Shown: piece by piece, positions 7,951-16,409 of the stretch
How the letters are laid out: each line of letters opens with the position of its first letter
How positions within the stretch are numbered: position 1 is the stretch's first letter
NCBI GenBank assembly: GCA_965276815.1
Contig: CBDIBE010000010.1
Coordinates: 248,001-312,000 of the forward strand
Length of the DNA: 64,000 bases
Direction of reading: 5' to 3'
DNA from: JAVVHH01 sp965276815
GTDB lineage: Bacteria; Pseudomonadota; Alphaproteobacteria; Acetobacterales; Acetobacteraceae
Translations under genes and position numbers: made by a program
The notes under the pieces: generated by a model
What the model saw: only the letters and a program-made list of their open reading frames with translations
Told to the model about the DNA's origin: nothing
Databases searched by the model: none

Positions 7951-9194
7951 ACCCGCCTCCTGGGCTGCACCGGCAGCCGCTCGCGCCGCTGCTCTGGCTC
8001 GCCCTGGGCACTTTCGCCATTGGTACGGAAGGCTTCATGATCGCGCCCTTGCTGCCCGACCTCGCGGCCGACTTTTCGGTCGGGATCGGGACAGCCGGGC
8101 AGCTCGTCACGGTGTTCGCCCTGACCTACGCCGTGAGCTCGCCCGTCCTGACGGCGCTGACCGGAAGAATCCAGCGCCGGCGGTTGCTCATCGGGGCCAT
8201 GGTCGCCTTCGCGCTTGCCAACGTTGTTGCCCTGGCAGCACCAACCTATTGGGCATTGATGGGCGCGCGGGTGTTGCTGGCGATCGCGGCCGGCCTGTAT
8301 GTCCCAAGCGCGAACGCCTTTGCCTCCGTCCTTCTCGAGCCGGAGCGACGCGGGACGGCCCTGTCCATCGTGTCGGGTGGAACCAGCATCGCCATAGCCC
8401 TGGGCGTTCCTCTCGGTGCGATCATCGGCGACCGGCTTGGTTGGCGCCTGACCTTCGCCGGAGTGGGCCTCCTTGCGCTGCTCGCAACCGCAGGATTGTT
8501 CCGCCTGCCCCAAAATACCGGCAAAGACATATCCGCGGTGACGTTGCGGCAGCGCTTCGACGCCGTGCGACGGCGGAACGTTTTGCTAACTCTCGTCGTC
8601 ACCATGCTGTGGGGAACTGGCGCTTATTCGGTCTATACCTACTTGGCCATTTATTTGGCCACCGTTACGGGATGGACAGGTGCCCCTGTCAGCGGTGTGC
8701 TATTCCTCTGGGGGGTGAGCGCCGCCCTGGGCTTGCTGGTCGGCGGCCGCTCGACGGACCGCTGGGGGTTCCGCCCTGTCATCGTGCTCAGCCTGTGCAT
8801 GTTGGCATTGGCTTTCTCGGCCCTATCGCTCTGGCCCGGCCTTCTATCGCCCGCGGCTGCTCGCATTCCCGTACTCGTTCTGGTCGTGGTGTGGGGTATC
8901 TCGGCCTGGAGCTTTTTCCCCGCACAGCAAGCACGTCTGATCGCGACCGCCGGCATCGAGTTCGCCCCGATGGTCCTGTCGCTCAATGCTTCCTTCATGT
9001 TCCTGGGCTTCTCGCTCGGCGCAGTCGTGGGGTCAGTGACGCTTGCCTATGGCGCGGCGCTCAATCTCGGATGGGTCGCCGCTGCTTGGATCGTAGCGGC
9101 GTTGCTGATTGCAGTCGTCATCGCCCGACCTGCGACACAGCGAAGGCCCATCTTGATCACCAAGGACGCCGGCCTTGGCGCCCAGCCGCCTTGA
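7947..9194 (+). CDS. MFS transporter, DHA1 (drug:H+ antiporter) type
   Basis: This 415-residue membrane protein has about 12 hydrophobic segments, typical of the AraJ/NepI/YdhP-like DHA1 branch. The first helix carries LGTFAIGTEGFMIAPLLPDL, the loop 2-3 contains TGRIQRRRLL, and the antiporter-type helix 5 region reads GGTSIAIALGVPLGAIIGDRLGWR. Proton-coupled efflux of small molecules across the inner membrane is the expected role. Co-translation with the SnoaL-like gene and placement between two ene-reductases suggest export of a substrate or product of this pathway. Confidence 0.88.
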   Translation: MNPPPGLHRQPLAPLLWLALGTFAIGTEGFMIAPLLPDLAADFSVGIGTAGQLVTVFALTYAVSSPVLTALTGRIQRRRLLIGAMVAFALANVVALAAPTYWALMGARVLLAIAAGLYVPSANAFASVLLEPERRGTALSIVSGGTSIAIALGVPLGAIIGDRLGWRLTFAGVGLLALLATAGLFRLPQNTGKDISAVTLRQRFDAVRRRNVLLTLVVTMLWGTGAYSVYTYLAIYLATVTGWTGAPVSGVLFLWGVSAALGLLVGGRSTDRWGFRPVIVLSLCMLALAFSALSLWPGLLSPAAARIPVLVLVVVWGISAWSFFPAQQARLIATAGIEFAPMVLSLNASFMFLGFSLGAVVGSVTLAYGAALNLGWVAAAWIVAALLIAVVIARPATQRRPILITKDAGLGAQPP

Positions 9195-9221
9195 TCGACC
9201 TACTTATAGAAGGGACAAGCT

Positions 9222-10418
9222 ATGAGCTTCAGCAACAGCGATCAGAAATGCCTGTTCACTCCGATCGACCTCGGTGCGATCACGCTGCTCCATCGGATCG
9301 CGCACGCGCCGACGACCCGGTTGCGGGCCAGCCCTGACGAAAGCCCCAGTCCGATGATGCTGGAGTACTACACCCAGCGAGCATCCAAGGGCGGGCTAAT
9401 TATCACAGAATCCGCGCACCCGTCCCACGACAGCCGAGGCTACCACGGCGCCCCTGGTATCTATACAGAGGCTCATGTGCACGGATGGCGCGGCATCACC
9501 GATGCCGTTCATGCGAAGGGTGGGCTGATCGTCTTGCAGATCGCGCACGATGGACGCCAATCGCATACCGACCTCAGCAATGGCGCGGCACCCCTGGCGC
9601 CCTCCGTCGTGCCGTTCGAGGGTCAAGCCTTCACGCAGAACGGTTGGGTTTCGGTCTCGCCGCATCGAGCCCTCGACACGGAGGAGATCCCGCCGATCGT
9701 CGAGGCTTTCCGTGCAGCTGCAGAGCGAGCGAAGCTGGCGGGCTTCGATGGGATCGAACTTCACAACGCGAACGGCTATCTAGCAGACACTTTTCTGCAG
9801 GACGGGACCAACAAGCGGACCGACCGTTACGGTGGGAACATCGAGCGTCGCGCTCGCTTCTCGCTTGAGTTGGTGGATGCGTTGGTCTCGGTCTGGGGAG
9901 CCGGCCGGGTTGGCGTCAGGGTATCACCCAGCGGCACGTGGGGCGCGATATCGGACAGCGACCCGCAAGGGACCTTCGGCTATCTTGCCGGGAAATTGAA
10001 TGAGTATCCGCTCGCCTACCTGCACATCATCGAGCCTAGGGTAATGGGGGTTGAAACCATCGCGCCCACGCAGGAACCTGTGGCCGCAGCCTTCCTTCGC
10101 ACGGTCTACAAGGGAAAGATTATCGCAGCCGGCGGGTTCGACCACGATGGCGCCGAGGCGATCCTTCGGCGTGGAGACGCCGACGTCGTCGCATTCGGGC
10201 GCTTCTTCACCTCCAACCCCGACTTGCCCGAGCGGTTCAGGCTGGGAGTGCCGCTTACGCCTTATCGTCGCGAGGCCTTTTGGGGAGGCAGCGAACGAGG
10301 TTACAATGACTTCCCTGCATTCCAGCCCGGCGTGACGGACGAGCCGAGGTTGGCCGAACCTTGCATTTCGCATATCCCGGCGCTGGCCCTCCAGCCGCGC
10401 CCTGAGCCTTTCGCCTGA
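9222..10418 (+). CDS. Old Yellow Enzyme family FMN-dependent ene-reductase (second copy)
   Basis: This 398-residue OYE-family protein is clearly diverged from the copy at 6432. It has LFTPIDLGAITLLHRIAHAP at the start, QIAHDGRQSH at the active site, then ELHNANGYLADTFLQDGTNK and RTDRYGGNIERR, and a C-terminal VVAFGRFFTSNPDLPERF. The presence of His and Asn (HNANGY) is typical of NemA/xenobiotic-reductase-like members. Translation starts after a short gap of 27 bases from the MFS gene. Two non-identical ene-reductases in one operon suggest two different reductive steps or substrate ranges. Confidence 0.92.
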   Translation: MSFSNSDQKCLFTPIDLGAITLLHRIAHAPTTRLRASPDESPSPMMLEYYTQRASKGGLIITESAHPSHDSRGYHGAPGIYTEAHVHGWRGITDAVHAKGGLIVLQIAHDGRQSHTDLSNGAAPLAPSVVPFEGQAFTQNGWVSVSPHRALDTEEIPPIVEAFRAAAERAKLAGFDGIELHNANGYLADTFLQDGTNKRTDRYGGNIERRARFSLELVDALVSVWGAGRVGVRVSPSGTWGAISDSDPQGTFGYLAGKLNEYPLAYLHIIEPRVMGVETIAPTQEPVAAAFLRTVYKGKIIAAGGFDHDGAEAILRRGDADVVAFGRFFTSNPDLPERFRLGVPLTPYRREAFWGGSERGYNDFPAFQPGVTDEPRLAEPCISHIPALALQPRPEPFA

Positions 10419-10583
10419 TCCGGGACGGTGACGCTGCCCGTCCCCAGGCTGACCTTCCCGCGGAACCGGGAACGTGACATGAAGTGAGTGCCTGCTCGTG
10501 TAGGGAATGTCGATCGCTTCCCGAAGGCCGGTTCGGGCGACACGCATCGAGCGGTCGCATCATTGTTCGCAAGGGAGCATCGC

Positions 10584-11486
10584 GTGGACGCCAACTCCGT
10601 GGAGGCCGTCATGAGTGGACGGTTTCGGCTGGAACGGGCCCCGACGCTAGCGGCGCCCACAATCTCTGGGGTGCCGATCGCGTTCACTCAATTGCAGTGC
10701 GCGCTGGGAGAGCACGGCCGTGCAGGGCCGGTCCCGGTCGAGAACTCGTTCGCGTTCCAGGTGATGCTGCAACCGCTCCGCTCGTGGGAGCTCTGGACAA
10801 ACCGGGGTCATGCTACCCTGCCGCCGACCGTTCCCGGCGACGTCTTCTTGTTTGATCTGAGCGAGAACCCGAGGATAGAACTCCACGATCCGTTCAATAT
10901 GGTCCGCTTCTACATCGCCCAGTCCTCGCTCGACAGCCTGGCATACGAACGCGGCTTGCGGCGGCCAGGAGGACTCCGAGCCCCAACAGTCGGCACCCAC
11001 GATACTGTCATGCACGGCATGGCGATGTCCCTGGTTGCGAGCATGGTGCGGCCCAACGAAGCTCAGGCGATGTTCGTCGAATACATGGCGTTGGCATTCC
11101 ACGCCCACGCGGCCACCGTCTATGGAGGAGTACCGGAAGGGCGCAGCAGCTACGGCGGATTGGCGCCGCGGCAGCTAAGGCGTGCGTGCGACGCCATGGA
11201 AGCCGCGTTGGGAGTGAACCATTCGATCAGCCGCCTGGCGGACGACTGCGGTCTCTCCAGCAGCCAGTTTGCGCGGGCATTCAAGGAGACGACCGGATTG
11301 GCACCACACCAGTGGCTCACCCGCAGGCGTGTCCAGCGCGCTCGCGAGCTGCTGGCTCAAACCAAAATGGAGCTGACGGACATTGCACTTGCGTGCGGTT
11401 TTGTCGACCAGAGCCACTTCTCACGCGTCTTCGCACGGACTGAAAAGCAGAGCCCAGGCAGATGGCGGCGTCAGCTTGCCTCGTGA
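10584..11486 (+). CDS. AraC-family transcriptional regulator
   Basis: The C-terminal 100 residues form the double helix-turn-helix of AraC proteins: SISRLADDCGLSSSQFARAF and then LTDIALACGFVDQSHFSRVF, ending SPGRWRR. The N-terminal part (VENSFAFQVMLQPLRSWELW, PGDVFLFDLSEN) is a cupin-like sensor region. I favour the GTG at 10584 (300 residues), which has AAGGGAG just upstream; in-frame starts at 10488 and 10611 are possible. It lies downstream of the ene-reductase operon and likely controls it in response to an electrophile or substrate, by analogy with other OYE-linked AraC regulators. Confidence 0.85.
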   Translation: MDANSVEAVMSGRFRLERAPTLAAPTISGVPIAFTQLQCALGEHGRAGPVPVENSFAFQVMLQPLRSWELWTNRGHATLPPTVPGDVFLFDLSENPRIELHDPFNMVRFYIAQSSLDSLAYERGLRRPGGLRAPTVGTHDTVMHGMAMSLVASMVRPNEAQAMFVEYMALAFHAHAATVYGGVPEGRSSYGGLAPRQLRRACDAMEAALGVNHSISRLADDCGLSSSQFARAFKETTGLAPHQWLTRRRVQRARELLAQTKMELTDIALACGFVDQSHFSRVFARTEKQSPGRWRRQLAS

Positions 11487-11733
11487 GAATCACGCTTGCT
11501 GTTGCTGCAAGCCGTCATCGGGCGATAACCTTGATAGCGCTACTCCTTTCCCACGCAGCGAGGACTGGGTGACAGCGATATCATTTTACAAAACAGGAGG
11601 TCCGGCAGGATATGTTGACGATGGAGGTGAGAGAGCGAACCGCAGTCGCTGCCCTGCGCCGCCGGGCCGAAAGCAACGGCCGCCGCCGCGACCGTGATGA
11701 TTCCTGCCGCTTTGATCAGCAGAAGCGTGAAGT

Positions 11734-11860
11734 TGACCCGTTTTCGTGGAGCCGTTCAGGCTTTCAATTGGAAGCTTCATGATGTTCAGGACACGCCCGC
11801 CTTATTCGCCTGAGTTCCATCGCCAGATGGTCGAACTGGTGCGCGCTGGTCGCAATCCGG
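11734..11860 (+). mobile_element. IS3-family left-end scar with truncated OrfA
   Basis: At 11734 a TGACCCGTTTTCGTGGAGC-type inverted-repeat end appears, followed by an ATG at 11782 encoding FRTRPPYSPEFHRQMVELVR, the N-terminus of an IS3-family OrfA. Homology stops at about 11860, where the frame runs straight into a LysR fragment. Only the first 30 or so codons survive, and no OrfB or right end is present nearby. It is a dead remnant marking a deletion junction. Confidence 0.65.
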
Positions 11861-12293
11861 CTGGCGATCCGTTTCGGGGAGCCTGAATCGTCTTCGCTGA
11901 TCGGGCGCAAAATCCTGGACACCCGCGTGCTCACCTGCGCGGCGCCCAGCTACATCGAGCGCTGTGGGATGCCGTCACAGCGATCCGATCTGGCAGGTCG
12001 CGCGCACGACTGCATCCAGTTCCGCAACCCGGTGACCCACCAGCATTACCTGTGGGGACCGGCTGACAGTCAACGACGCCGGCGCGTTGCTAACCGCTTA
12101 CCTAACGGGTCAAGGCGTCGCTCAGCCGCTGGAGATGCACGCACGCGAGCACTTGGCCACGGGACGGCTCGCGCAACTCCTGCCGGATTGGGCCAAGGAG
12201 CGCTTCCCTCTGTTCGCCTATCTGCCCACCCGCCGCTTGTTGTCTGCAAAGCTGCGCGCGTTCTTGGATTTCGTTTTGACGTTGGCGGACTAG
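11861..12293 (+). pseudogene. LysR-family regulator, C-terminal fragment (frameshifted)
   Basis: From 11861 the translation LAIRFGEPESSSLIGRKIL is the characteristic substrate-binding-domain segment of LysR proteins. It continues DTRVLTCAAPSYIERCG and then, after a frameshift near 12060, LTVNDAGALLTAYLTGQGVA and RLLSAKLRAFLDFVLTLAD up to the stop at 12293. The N-terminal DNA-binding half is absent, replaced by the IS3 scar. A non-functional remnant produced by IS-mediated deletion is the simplest reading. Confidence 0.75.
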
Positions 12294-12603
12294 CCGGACC
12301 AGCGAGGCAGATCCACGTACCTGCTGCCGAATGCCACGGCTGACTTACATCCAACTGCGTCCGATCAGCTTCCGATCGGAAATGCGGGTGTCTTCGGAAG
12401 AATATTGGAGCGGCAGTAGGCTAACGCTACATTCCTGTATTCGTTATAGAAAATCTGGAGCGGGCGAAGGGATTCAAAACGTCGACCCCAAACTTGGCAA
12501 CGCGTTGGCTTTTGCCCGCCGTTAGTACCTAAAGTGCGGCCTGTCGCGACGCCGCGCGCCAGCCCACAACGAATGCGTCGCCCGGTGCGGCAGCATCGCG
12601 GAG
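12294..12603. other. Gene-poor stretch with a degenerate tRNA-Gly fragment
   Basis: This 310-base region between the LysR remnant and the RES toxin gene has no convincing coding sequence. Its one recognisable element is the inverted tRNA-Gly 3'-end copy at 12456-12500. Short open frames crossing it are not supported by any family. Confidence 0.5.
12456..12500 (-). repeat. Degenerate tRNA-Gly(GCC) 3' half, possible old attachment site
   Basis: Read on the minus strand, this matches the anticodon-to-CCA portion of tRNA-Gly(GCC), including TTGCCAA anticodon loop bases, a damaged T-arm and the intact GCCCGCTCCA end. Several substitutions relative to the copy at 15441-15485 show decay. It is inverted relative to that copy. 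A full tRNA cloverleaf cannot be formed, so it is not a functional gene; an abandoned att site or a transposed copy is more likely. Confidence 0.65.
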
Positions 12604-13296
12604 TCACAGGTGCTCGATTTCGACGCGAGGCTCAGGTGTGCCAGCCCAAGTGAAACGGAAAGTCTCCCCCTTTCGCACGTTGTTGACCAGAGCAGGCCTA
12701 AAACAGGTGAGACAGGTTCCGGACGCGGCACGCACGCTCGGGTAGACAACGCCGAGCGAGCCCGCCGCGAGCAAAGTTTCCGCCAGACCCTGAGAGGCGA
12801 CATAGCTGTTGGGGGCGAGGCTTGAGGCGAAGCCCGGTGCATTGCGCAGGTCGTGGAGGTCGGCACTGAAGTCGGCCAGGTAGTCGTCGTAGGTGACGCT
12901 ATCATCAAATCGCCCAATCTCGGCGTAGTCCGCGGATCGATGAAAGGCGACTTCCGCCTGCGCGGTCTCGATCGCAAACGCTGCATACCAGGCACCCCGA
13001 TCAGGACCATTGAACCGGCTTCCAAGCGGATGGGCGTGGCAGAAGGCGGCGTTCACGATTCGCGCGTAGGGAACGGCAAATACCAGCTCATGCAGACCGA
13101 TCCCTGGAAGCAAACCGGCCTCGGCCAGCAGCCGATCGTTCGTGGCGCCGTCGAGTTCAGTAACGTCATGGAAGTGTGCATCGTCGTCGGCAATCCGCGA
13201 CAGCACGCTATCGCCGCCGGCGCTGTATTTCGAAGGGATCAAACGGTGCGAGTCGAACTGGCGAACCAGCGTTGTCGGCGGAAGTGACGCGATCAG
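12604..13296 (-). CDS. RES-domain toxin
   Basis: The protein has the conserved RES-domain pattern: an early Arg in HRLIPSKYS, FNGPDRGAWYAAF and ETAQAEVAFHRS around the conserved Glu, and VVYPSVR near the conserved Ser. RES toxins fold like ADP-ribosyltransferases and deplete NAD+. The antitoxin gene ends at 13293 and no ATG, GTG or TTG suits the toxin start. A CTG at 13296, overlapping the antitoxin TGA as CTGA, would give 230 residues and translational coupling. This non-standard start is inference; a start further upstream, inside the antitoxin gene, cannot be excluded. Confidence 0.82.
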   Translation of the reverse strand: MIASLPPTTLVRQFDSHRLIPSKYSAGGDSVLSRIADDDAHFHDVTELDGATNDRLLAEAGLLPGIGLHELVFAVPYARIVNAAFCHAHPLGSRFNGPDRGAWYAAFAIETAQAEVAFHRSADYAEIGRFDDSVTYDDYLADFSADLHDLRNAPGFASSLAPNSYVASQGLAETLLAAGSLGVVYPSVRAASGTCLTCFRPALVNNVRKGETFRFTWAGTPEPRVEIEHL

Positions 13297-13733
13297 AGTC
13301 CACCCCGGCGCGCCTCGAGCAGACGCCGCACGGTCTGGAGGGCCGCTACGCCACCGGCCATCATGTAGGCCAGCGGCGTCCGGCCACTGAAAATAGGGTT
13401 CTGATTGGGTAGCCGCACCCATTCGTCAGCAAGCTTTTCGCCGTAAAGGACATTCAGCGCCTTGAAGATGCCGATCAGATACGAAACCCGCGTCAGCATG
13501 TCGGTGTCGAGAGTTCGTTCCGGGTTTTTGCGCCAACTGTAGTACGGACCGTTCGAGAGGCCACCGAGTAAGACCCGCGCGTCCTCGTCCCGGATGCTCC
13601 AGCGTTCCACGATGTTGAAAAAAGCTCGGAGCGCCGACGGGCTGAGCCGCTCACGCTGTGCCTTATCGGTCAGATCGGTAACCGCTGCGGGCCGATACCG
13701 GGTGGCTGGGTAGGCGGGCTGGGCAACACTCAT
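13293..13733 (-). CDS. Xre/MbcA/ParS-type antitoxin of the RES pair
   Basis: This 146-residue protein has an N-terminal Xre-like helix-turn-helix region (LSPSALRAFFNIVERWSIRD followed by LLGGLSNGPYYSWRK) and a C-terminal MbcA/ParS toxin-binding domain with RVSYLIGIFKALNVLYG and NPIFSGRTPLAYMMAGG, ending in the usual VRRLLEARRGG tail. It neutralises the RES toxin encoded immediately downstream and normally represses its own promoter; palindromes just upstream fit such control. Confidence 0.88.
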   Translation of the reverse strand: MSVAQPAYPATRYRPAAVTDLTDKAQRERLSPSALRAFFNIVERWSIRDEDARVLLGGLSNGPYYSWRKNPERTLDTDMLTRVSYLIGIFKALNVLYGEKLADEWVRLPNQNPIFSGRTPLAYMMAGGVAALQTVRRLLEARRGGL

Positions 13734-13741
13734 GAGAACTG

Positions 13742-13767
13742 TCCTCCGCAGGAGGATATACTCTCCT
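13742..13767. promoter_or_regulatory. Palindromes upstream of the RES/Xre operon (putative operator)
   Basis: Nine bases upstream of the antitoxin ATG is a perfect inverted repeat TCCTCC-gca-GGAGGA (13742-13756), which overlaps a second, AGGAG-N8-CTCCT (13750-13767). Tandem overlapping palindromes at this position are what an autoregulating Xre antitoxin would bind, but they also contain the ribosome-binding sequence, so an mRNA hairpin masking translation is an alternative. Confidence 0.5.
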
Positions 13768-13824
13768 TATCGGGAGACCGCAAGTGGCTCGCCTCGCCTC
13801 TCACGTTTTAGTCTGGCCTCCCAG

Positions 13825-15243
13825 CTACTTCCCCGAAATTACTCTCTCGATCTTCGCTCGAAGCTGCTCGGCATCGGCACCACTGGCGGCAAGGCGCTCC
13901 CCGAGGGCACGCATGAGGTCTTCATCACTCACGACGGCGGCGGGAGCGGCCTTGCCGGAACGGCGTGGCACGGCAACGGCACCCCCCGCGAGCGCAGCGG
14001 CGATCCGCTTCGTCACGCGATTGGCAGCGCGGCGTGACGGGTCATTCTGCACATGGGCGTAAATCTCAGTCGATCGCATATTCGCATGTCCGAGGATCGC
14101 GCCCGTCAATGCGAGCGCCTCCCCTGTCGATGTCGCCGTCGAGCCCATCGTATGGCGCAGCGTATGCGGTGTGACGCCCGGCAACTCCGCCTTGCGAATG
14201 ATCTTCGACCACATGGTCTTCGTGCCCTGGTAATGGCGTTCGCCACGCTCGGCGGGGAACACGTACTCGCTACCATCCTCGCGCGTGATGGCCTTCAGCA
14301 GCGCGACGGCGGCGTCGCCGAGTGGACGACGCGATTTGCCTGTCTTGCTGTCGTCGAGCGTCAATGCGCTCTCCGCGAAATCGATCTCGGTCCATTTCAA
14401 CCCCGCGATTTCGTTTCGTCTACAACCCGTCAGAACCCAGAGGCGTGCGATGTTCAGCGCCTTCGCGTTCATGCCCTCCGCTTCCAAGCCGTCCAGTGCG
14501 GCGCCGAGGCGAGTCACCTCCTCCAGAGTGAGAAAGCGCGGCTGACGCTTGTCCGTCTTTCGGATGGCCGCCAATTCGCAGGGATTGCGCACGACGATCT
14601 CGCGGCGTGCGGCAAAGCTGAACACCGCCGACAGATCGCGCGCGACCTTGCGCGCGGCGCCCTCGCCGCCGCGCACCATGACCCGCTTCCGCGGACCGAT
14701 TTTTTCATCCCGCGCCGTCTTTCCAGCCGCGACATCACGAACCAGCCGCTCGATGTCGCCTGGCGTGATCTCGGTTACCCGGCGGTGGCCGAGCAACGGC
14801 ACGACGTGATGCCGCAACCGCCCGATGGTGTATTGCTTGGTCAGCGGCTTCATCGCATCACCCTGCCGCCTGCCGCGCTGAACGTAGCAGCCCTCCTCCT
14901 CATAGAGGTCGATCAGCCCGCTGATCCGCATCTCCAGACGCTTGGTGCGACGCGCGTCGGCGGGATCCTCCCCCTGCGCGACGCTGCCAAGAATGGTCCT
15001 GGCCTGTTTGCGCGCCAGTTCCGGCGTGAGTGGGCCGAACCGACCGATCGTCACGAAGCGCTGGGCCGCGGTGCGGCCGCCGCCTTCGCCACGATAGCGG
15101 ACGATGAACGTCTTGGAGCCGGTCGTCTCGACCCGCAGGCCAAACCCGGGCAGCAGGCTGTCCCAGACGTAGTAGCGAGCCGTCTCGACATCGACGGCAT
15201 CTACTAGGCGTTTGGTCAACAAAACACCCACACGCTTGGACAT
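13825..15243 (-). CDS. Tyrosine recombinase / integrase (DUF4102-type)
   Basis: This 472-residue integrase of the P4/DUF4102 class starts at the ATG at 15243, preceded by GGAGGGAG; two upstream ATGs lack a ribosome site. The N-terminal arm-binding domain reads LLPGFGLRVETTGSKTFIVR. The catalytic domain shows the Arg in TGCRRNEIAGLKW, the HTLRHTMGSTA box with His and Arg, the LGHANMRSTEIY segment with His and the nucleophilic Tyr, followed by AHV. It lies 200 bases from a tRNA-Gly 3' fragment, the usual target type for this class. It probably mobilised the island carrying the RES/Xre pair. Confidence 0.92.
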   Translation of the reverse strand: MSKRVGVLLTKRLVDAVDVETARYYVWDSLLPGFGLRVETTGSKTFIVRYRGEGGGRTAAQRFVTIGRFGPLTPELARKQARTILGSVAQGEDPADARRTKRLEMRISGLIDLYEEEGCYVQRGRRQGDAMKPLTKQYTIGRLRHHVVPLLGHRRVTEITPGDIERLVRDVAAGKTARDEKIGPRKRVMVRGGEGAARKVARDLSAVFSFAARREIVVRNPCELAAIRKTDKRQPRFLTLEEVTRLGAALDGLEAEGMNAKALNIARLWVLTGCRRNEIAGLKWTEIDFAESALTLDDSKTGKSRRPLGDAAVALLKAITREDGSEYVFPAERGERHYQGTKTMWSKIIRKAELPGVTPHTLRHTMGSTATSTGEALALTGAILGHANMRSTEIYAHVQNDPSRRAANRVTKRIAAALAGGAVAVPRRSGKAAPAAVVSDEDLMRALGERLAASGADAEQLRAKIERVISGK

Positions 15244-15440
15244 TCGCTCCCTCCAACCCATTGACCTGACGAGCACAACCTACCATGGTTTGGTCAACAC
15301 CTGGTCATCACCGTAACCGGAAAACGGGGGTTAGAGGAGGATAATGTGGCGTACGCGGCAGATCTCCGGAATCGTGAATGTTCAGCGATCATAGTGCTCT
15401 AGCGTAGGCCCGGACACTCAGGCGTAGCATGAGAGCAATT

Positions 15441-15485
15441 TTGCCAAGGTTGGGGTCGAGGGTTCGAATCCCTTCGCCCGCTCCA
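15441..15485 (+). repeat. tRNA-Gly(GCC) 3' half: integrase attachment site
   Basis: These 45 bases exactly match the expected 3' half of tRNA-Gly(GCC), from the TTGCCAA anticodon loop through GGTTCGAATCC of the T-arm to the discriminator and encoded CCA. Upstream sequence cannot complete the acceptor or D arm. A Rho-independent terminator follows at 15532. The fragment with its host-like terminator suggests the tRNA-distal attachment end, with the element to the left; an intact tRNA-Gly should then lie beyond the left edge. A minus-strand open frame across it is a translation artefact. Confidence 0.75.
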
Positions 15486-15531
15486 GCCCGATCCCACCCA
15501 AACTGTCTCCGCCCTGGCTTTGGTCGGGCTC

Positions 15532-15555
15532 AAAGCCCATATCTGGCGGGCTTTT
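15532..15555 (+). terminator. Rho-independent terminator after tRNA-Gly fragment
   Basis: AAAGCCC, a nine-base loop and GGGCTTTT form a GC-rich stem with a T tract on the plus strand, 46 bases after the tRNA CCA end. It is probably the original tRNA-Gly terminator. Confidence 0.6.
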
Positions 15556-15928
15556 CGGCGTAAAGCTTGGGCTTGCAGAATCGGAACGTTACGGTTTCTT
15601 CCTCTCAGAGACGGCATTTCTCTCCGAAGGTTGGGAGTTGGCCGATTTGACTCCCCACCTTAGAATGCAAGCAAATCAATGGCTTGTAGCCGGAGTGCTG
15701 TGCTCCGAGTTGGTGTTCCTTCCGCCCTACCGGTCGGGACTAACGCAAAACCTAGCGTTTCTGGACAGGTCGGGTCGGAGATCTCGATGACCCTATCGGC
15801 CATCGCCTCGCCAGCTAACTGCTCTCTACGCGGCAGATCCGATCGCGAGCCAAGCGTAGATGCAGCCGTCACAATAAAGGCATCAGCCTCCTGCAGGTCG
15901 TTCGCGCCACCCCGCACGTCCGCCCAGG
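15556..15928. other. Intergenic stretch without recognisable genes
   Basis: About 370 bases between the tRNA terminator and the next plausible gene. Short frames on both strands have no recognisable domain or ribosome site. I see nothing functional in it. Confidence 0.5.
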
Positions 15929-16213
15929 GTGAATGTTTTTCAGGCCGACATCTGGATCAAATCAGAGCGCGTAAAGCCCGACGGACTCGATGCTCGCATC
16001 ACCGGGGTAGGGACGGGTGGCCAAATCACTGAGCGCCCGGAGGTGCTGAAGCCGCTCTGGCCGCAGCTGAAGGTGTTTGCGGGGGAGCGGGCAGCCTCGC
16101 TGGTGATTTCGGGCGGCTCGCCGGCGCCGCACCCAGTTCAGGCGCGGGTCCTCGGCTTCAACTATGACACTGGAGAGCGGTATCTATCGGTTTCGGAGTT
16201 CCTCCCATGCTGA
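15929..16213 (+). CDS. Small hypothetical protein
   Basis: A 94-residue frame from a GTG at 15929 encodes a beta-rich sequence with VFQADIWIKSERVKPDGLDA, then LKVFAGERAASLVISGG and RVLGFNYDTGERYLSVSEF. No family was recognised. Codon use is consistent with a real gene, but the ribosome site is weak and it stands alone, so it could be a fragment of a larger lost gene. Confidence 0.45.
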   Translation: MNVFQADIWIKSERVKPDGLDARITGVGTGGQITERPEVLKPLWPQLKVFAGERAASLVISGGSPAPHPVQARVLGFNYDTGERYLSVSEFLPC

Positions 16214-16409
16214 GCGCCGGAGGCCATGTCATCTTTGTTCGTGGCTTGCGCTTGCGGCTCCGTTCCTGACGCTCTACGGCGTTCGCGGCTCGTGGAGAGA
16301 GCGGCACCGAAGATTTCTGTAGCATCCTGCCGGGCAGTCTAGGATTGTTGCGTAGCCAGGCCTTATCCATCGAGCGTGCGCCATTCACGCCGCTGTCAAG
16401 GAGGAGCTT

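Noticed and set aside
14053..15207. 384-codon plus-strand open frame antisense to the integrase
   Set aside because: The minus-strand integrase has all catalytic motifs; the antisense frame is a high-GC shadow without domains.
15399..15617. Minus-strand open frame containing GRRDSNPRPQPWQ
   Set aside because: This is the well-known artefact of translating the tRNA-Gly 3' end; no protein is supported.
16158..16388. 76-codon minus-strand frame with basic RKRKPRTK-type sequence
   Set aside because: It resembles low-complexity basic tails seen by chance in high-GC DNA, has no ribosome site and overlaps the end of a plus-strand frame.
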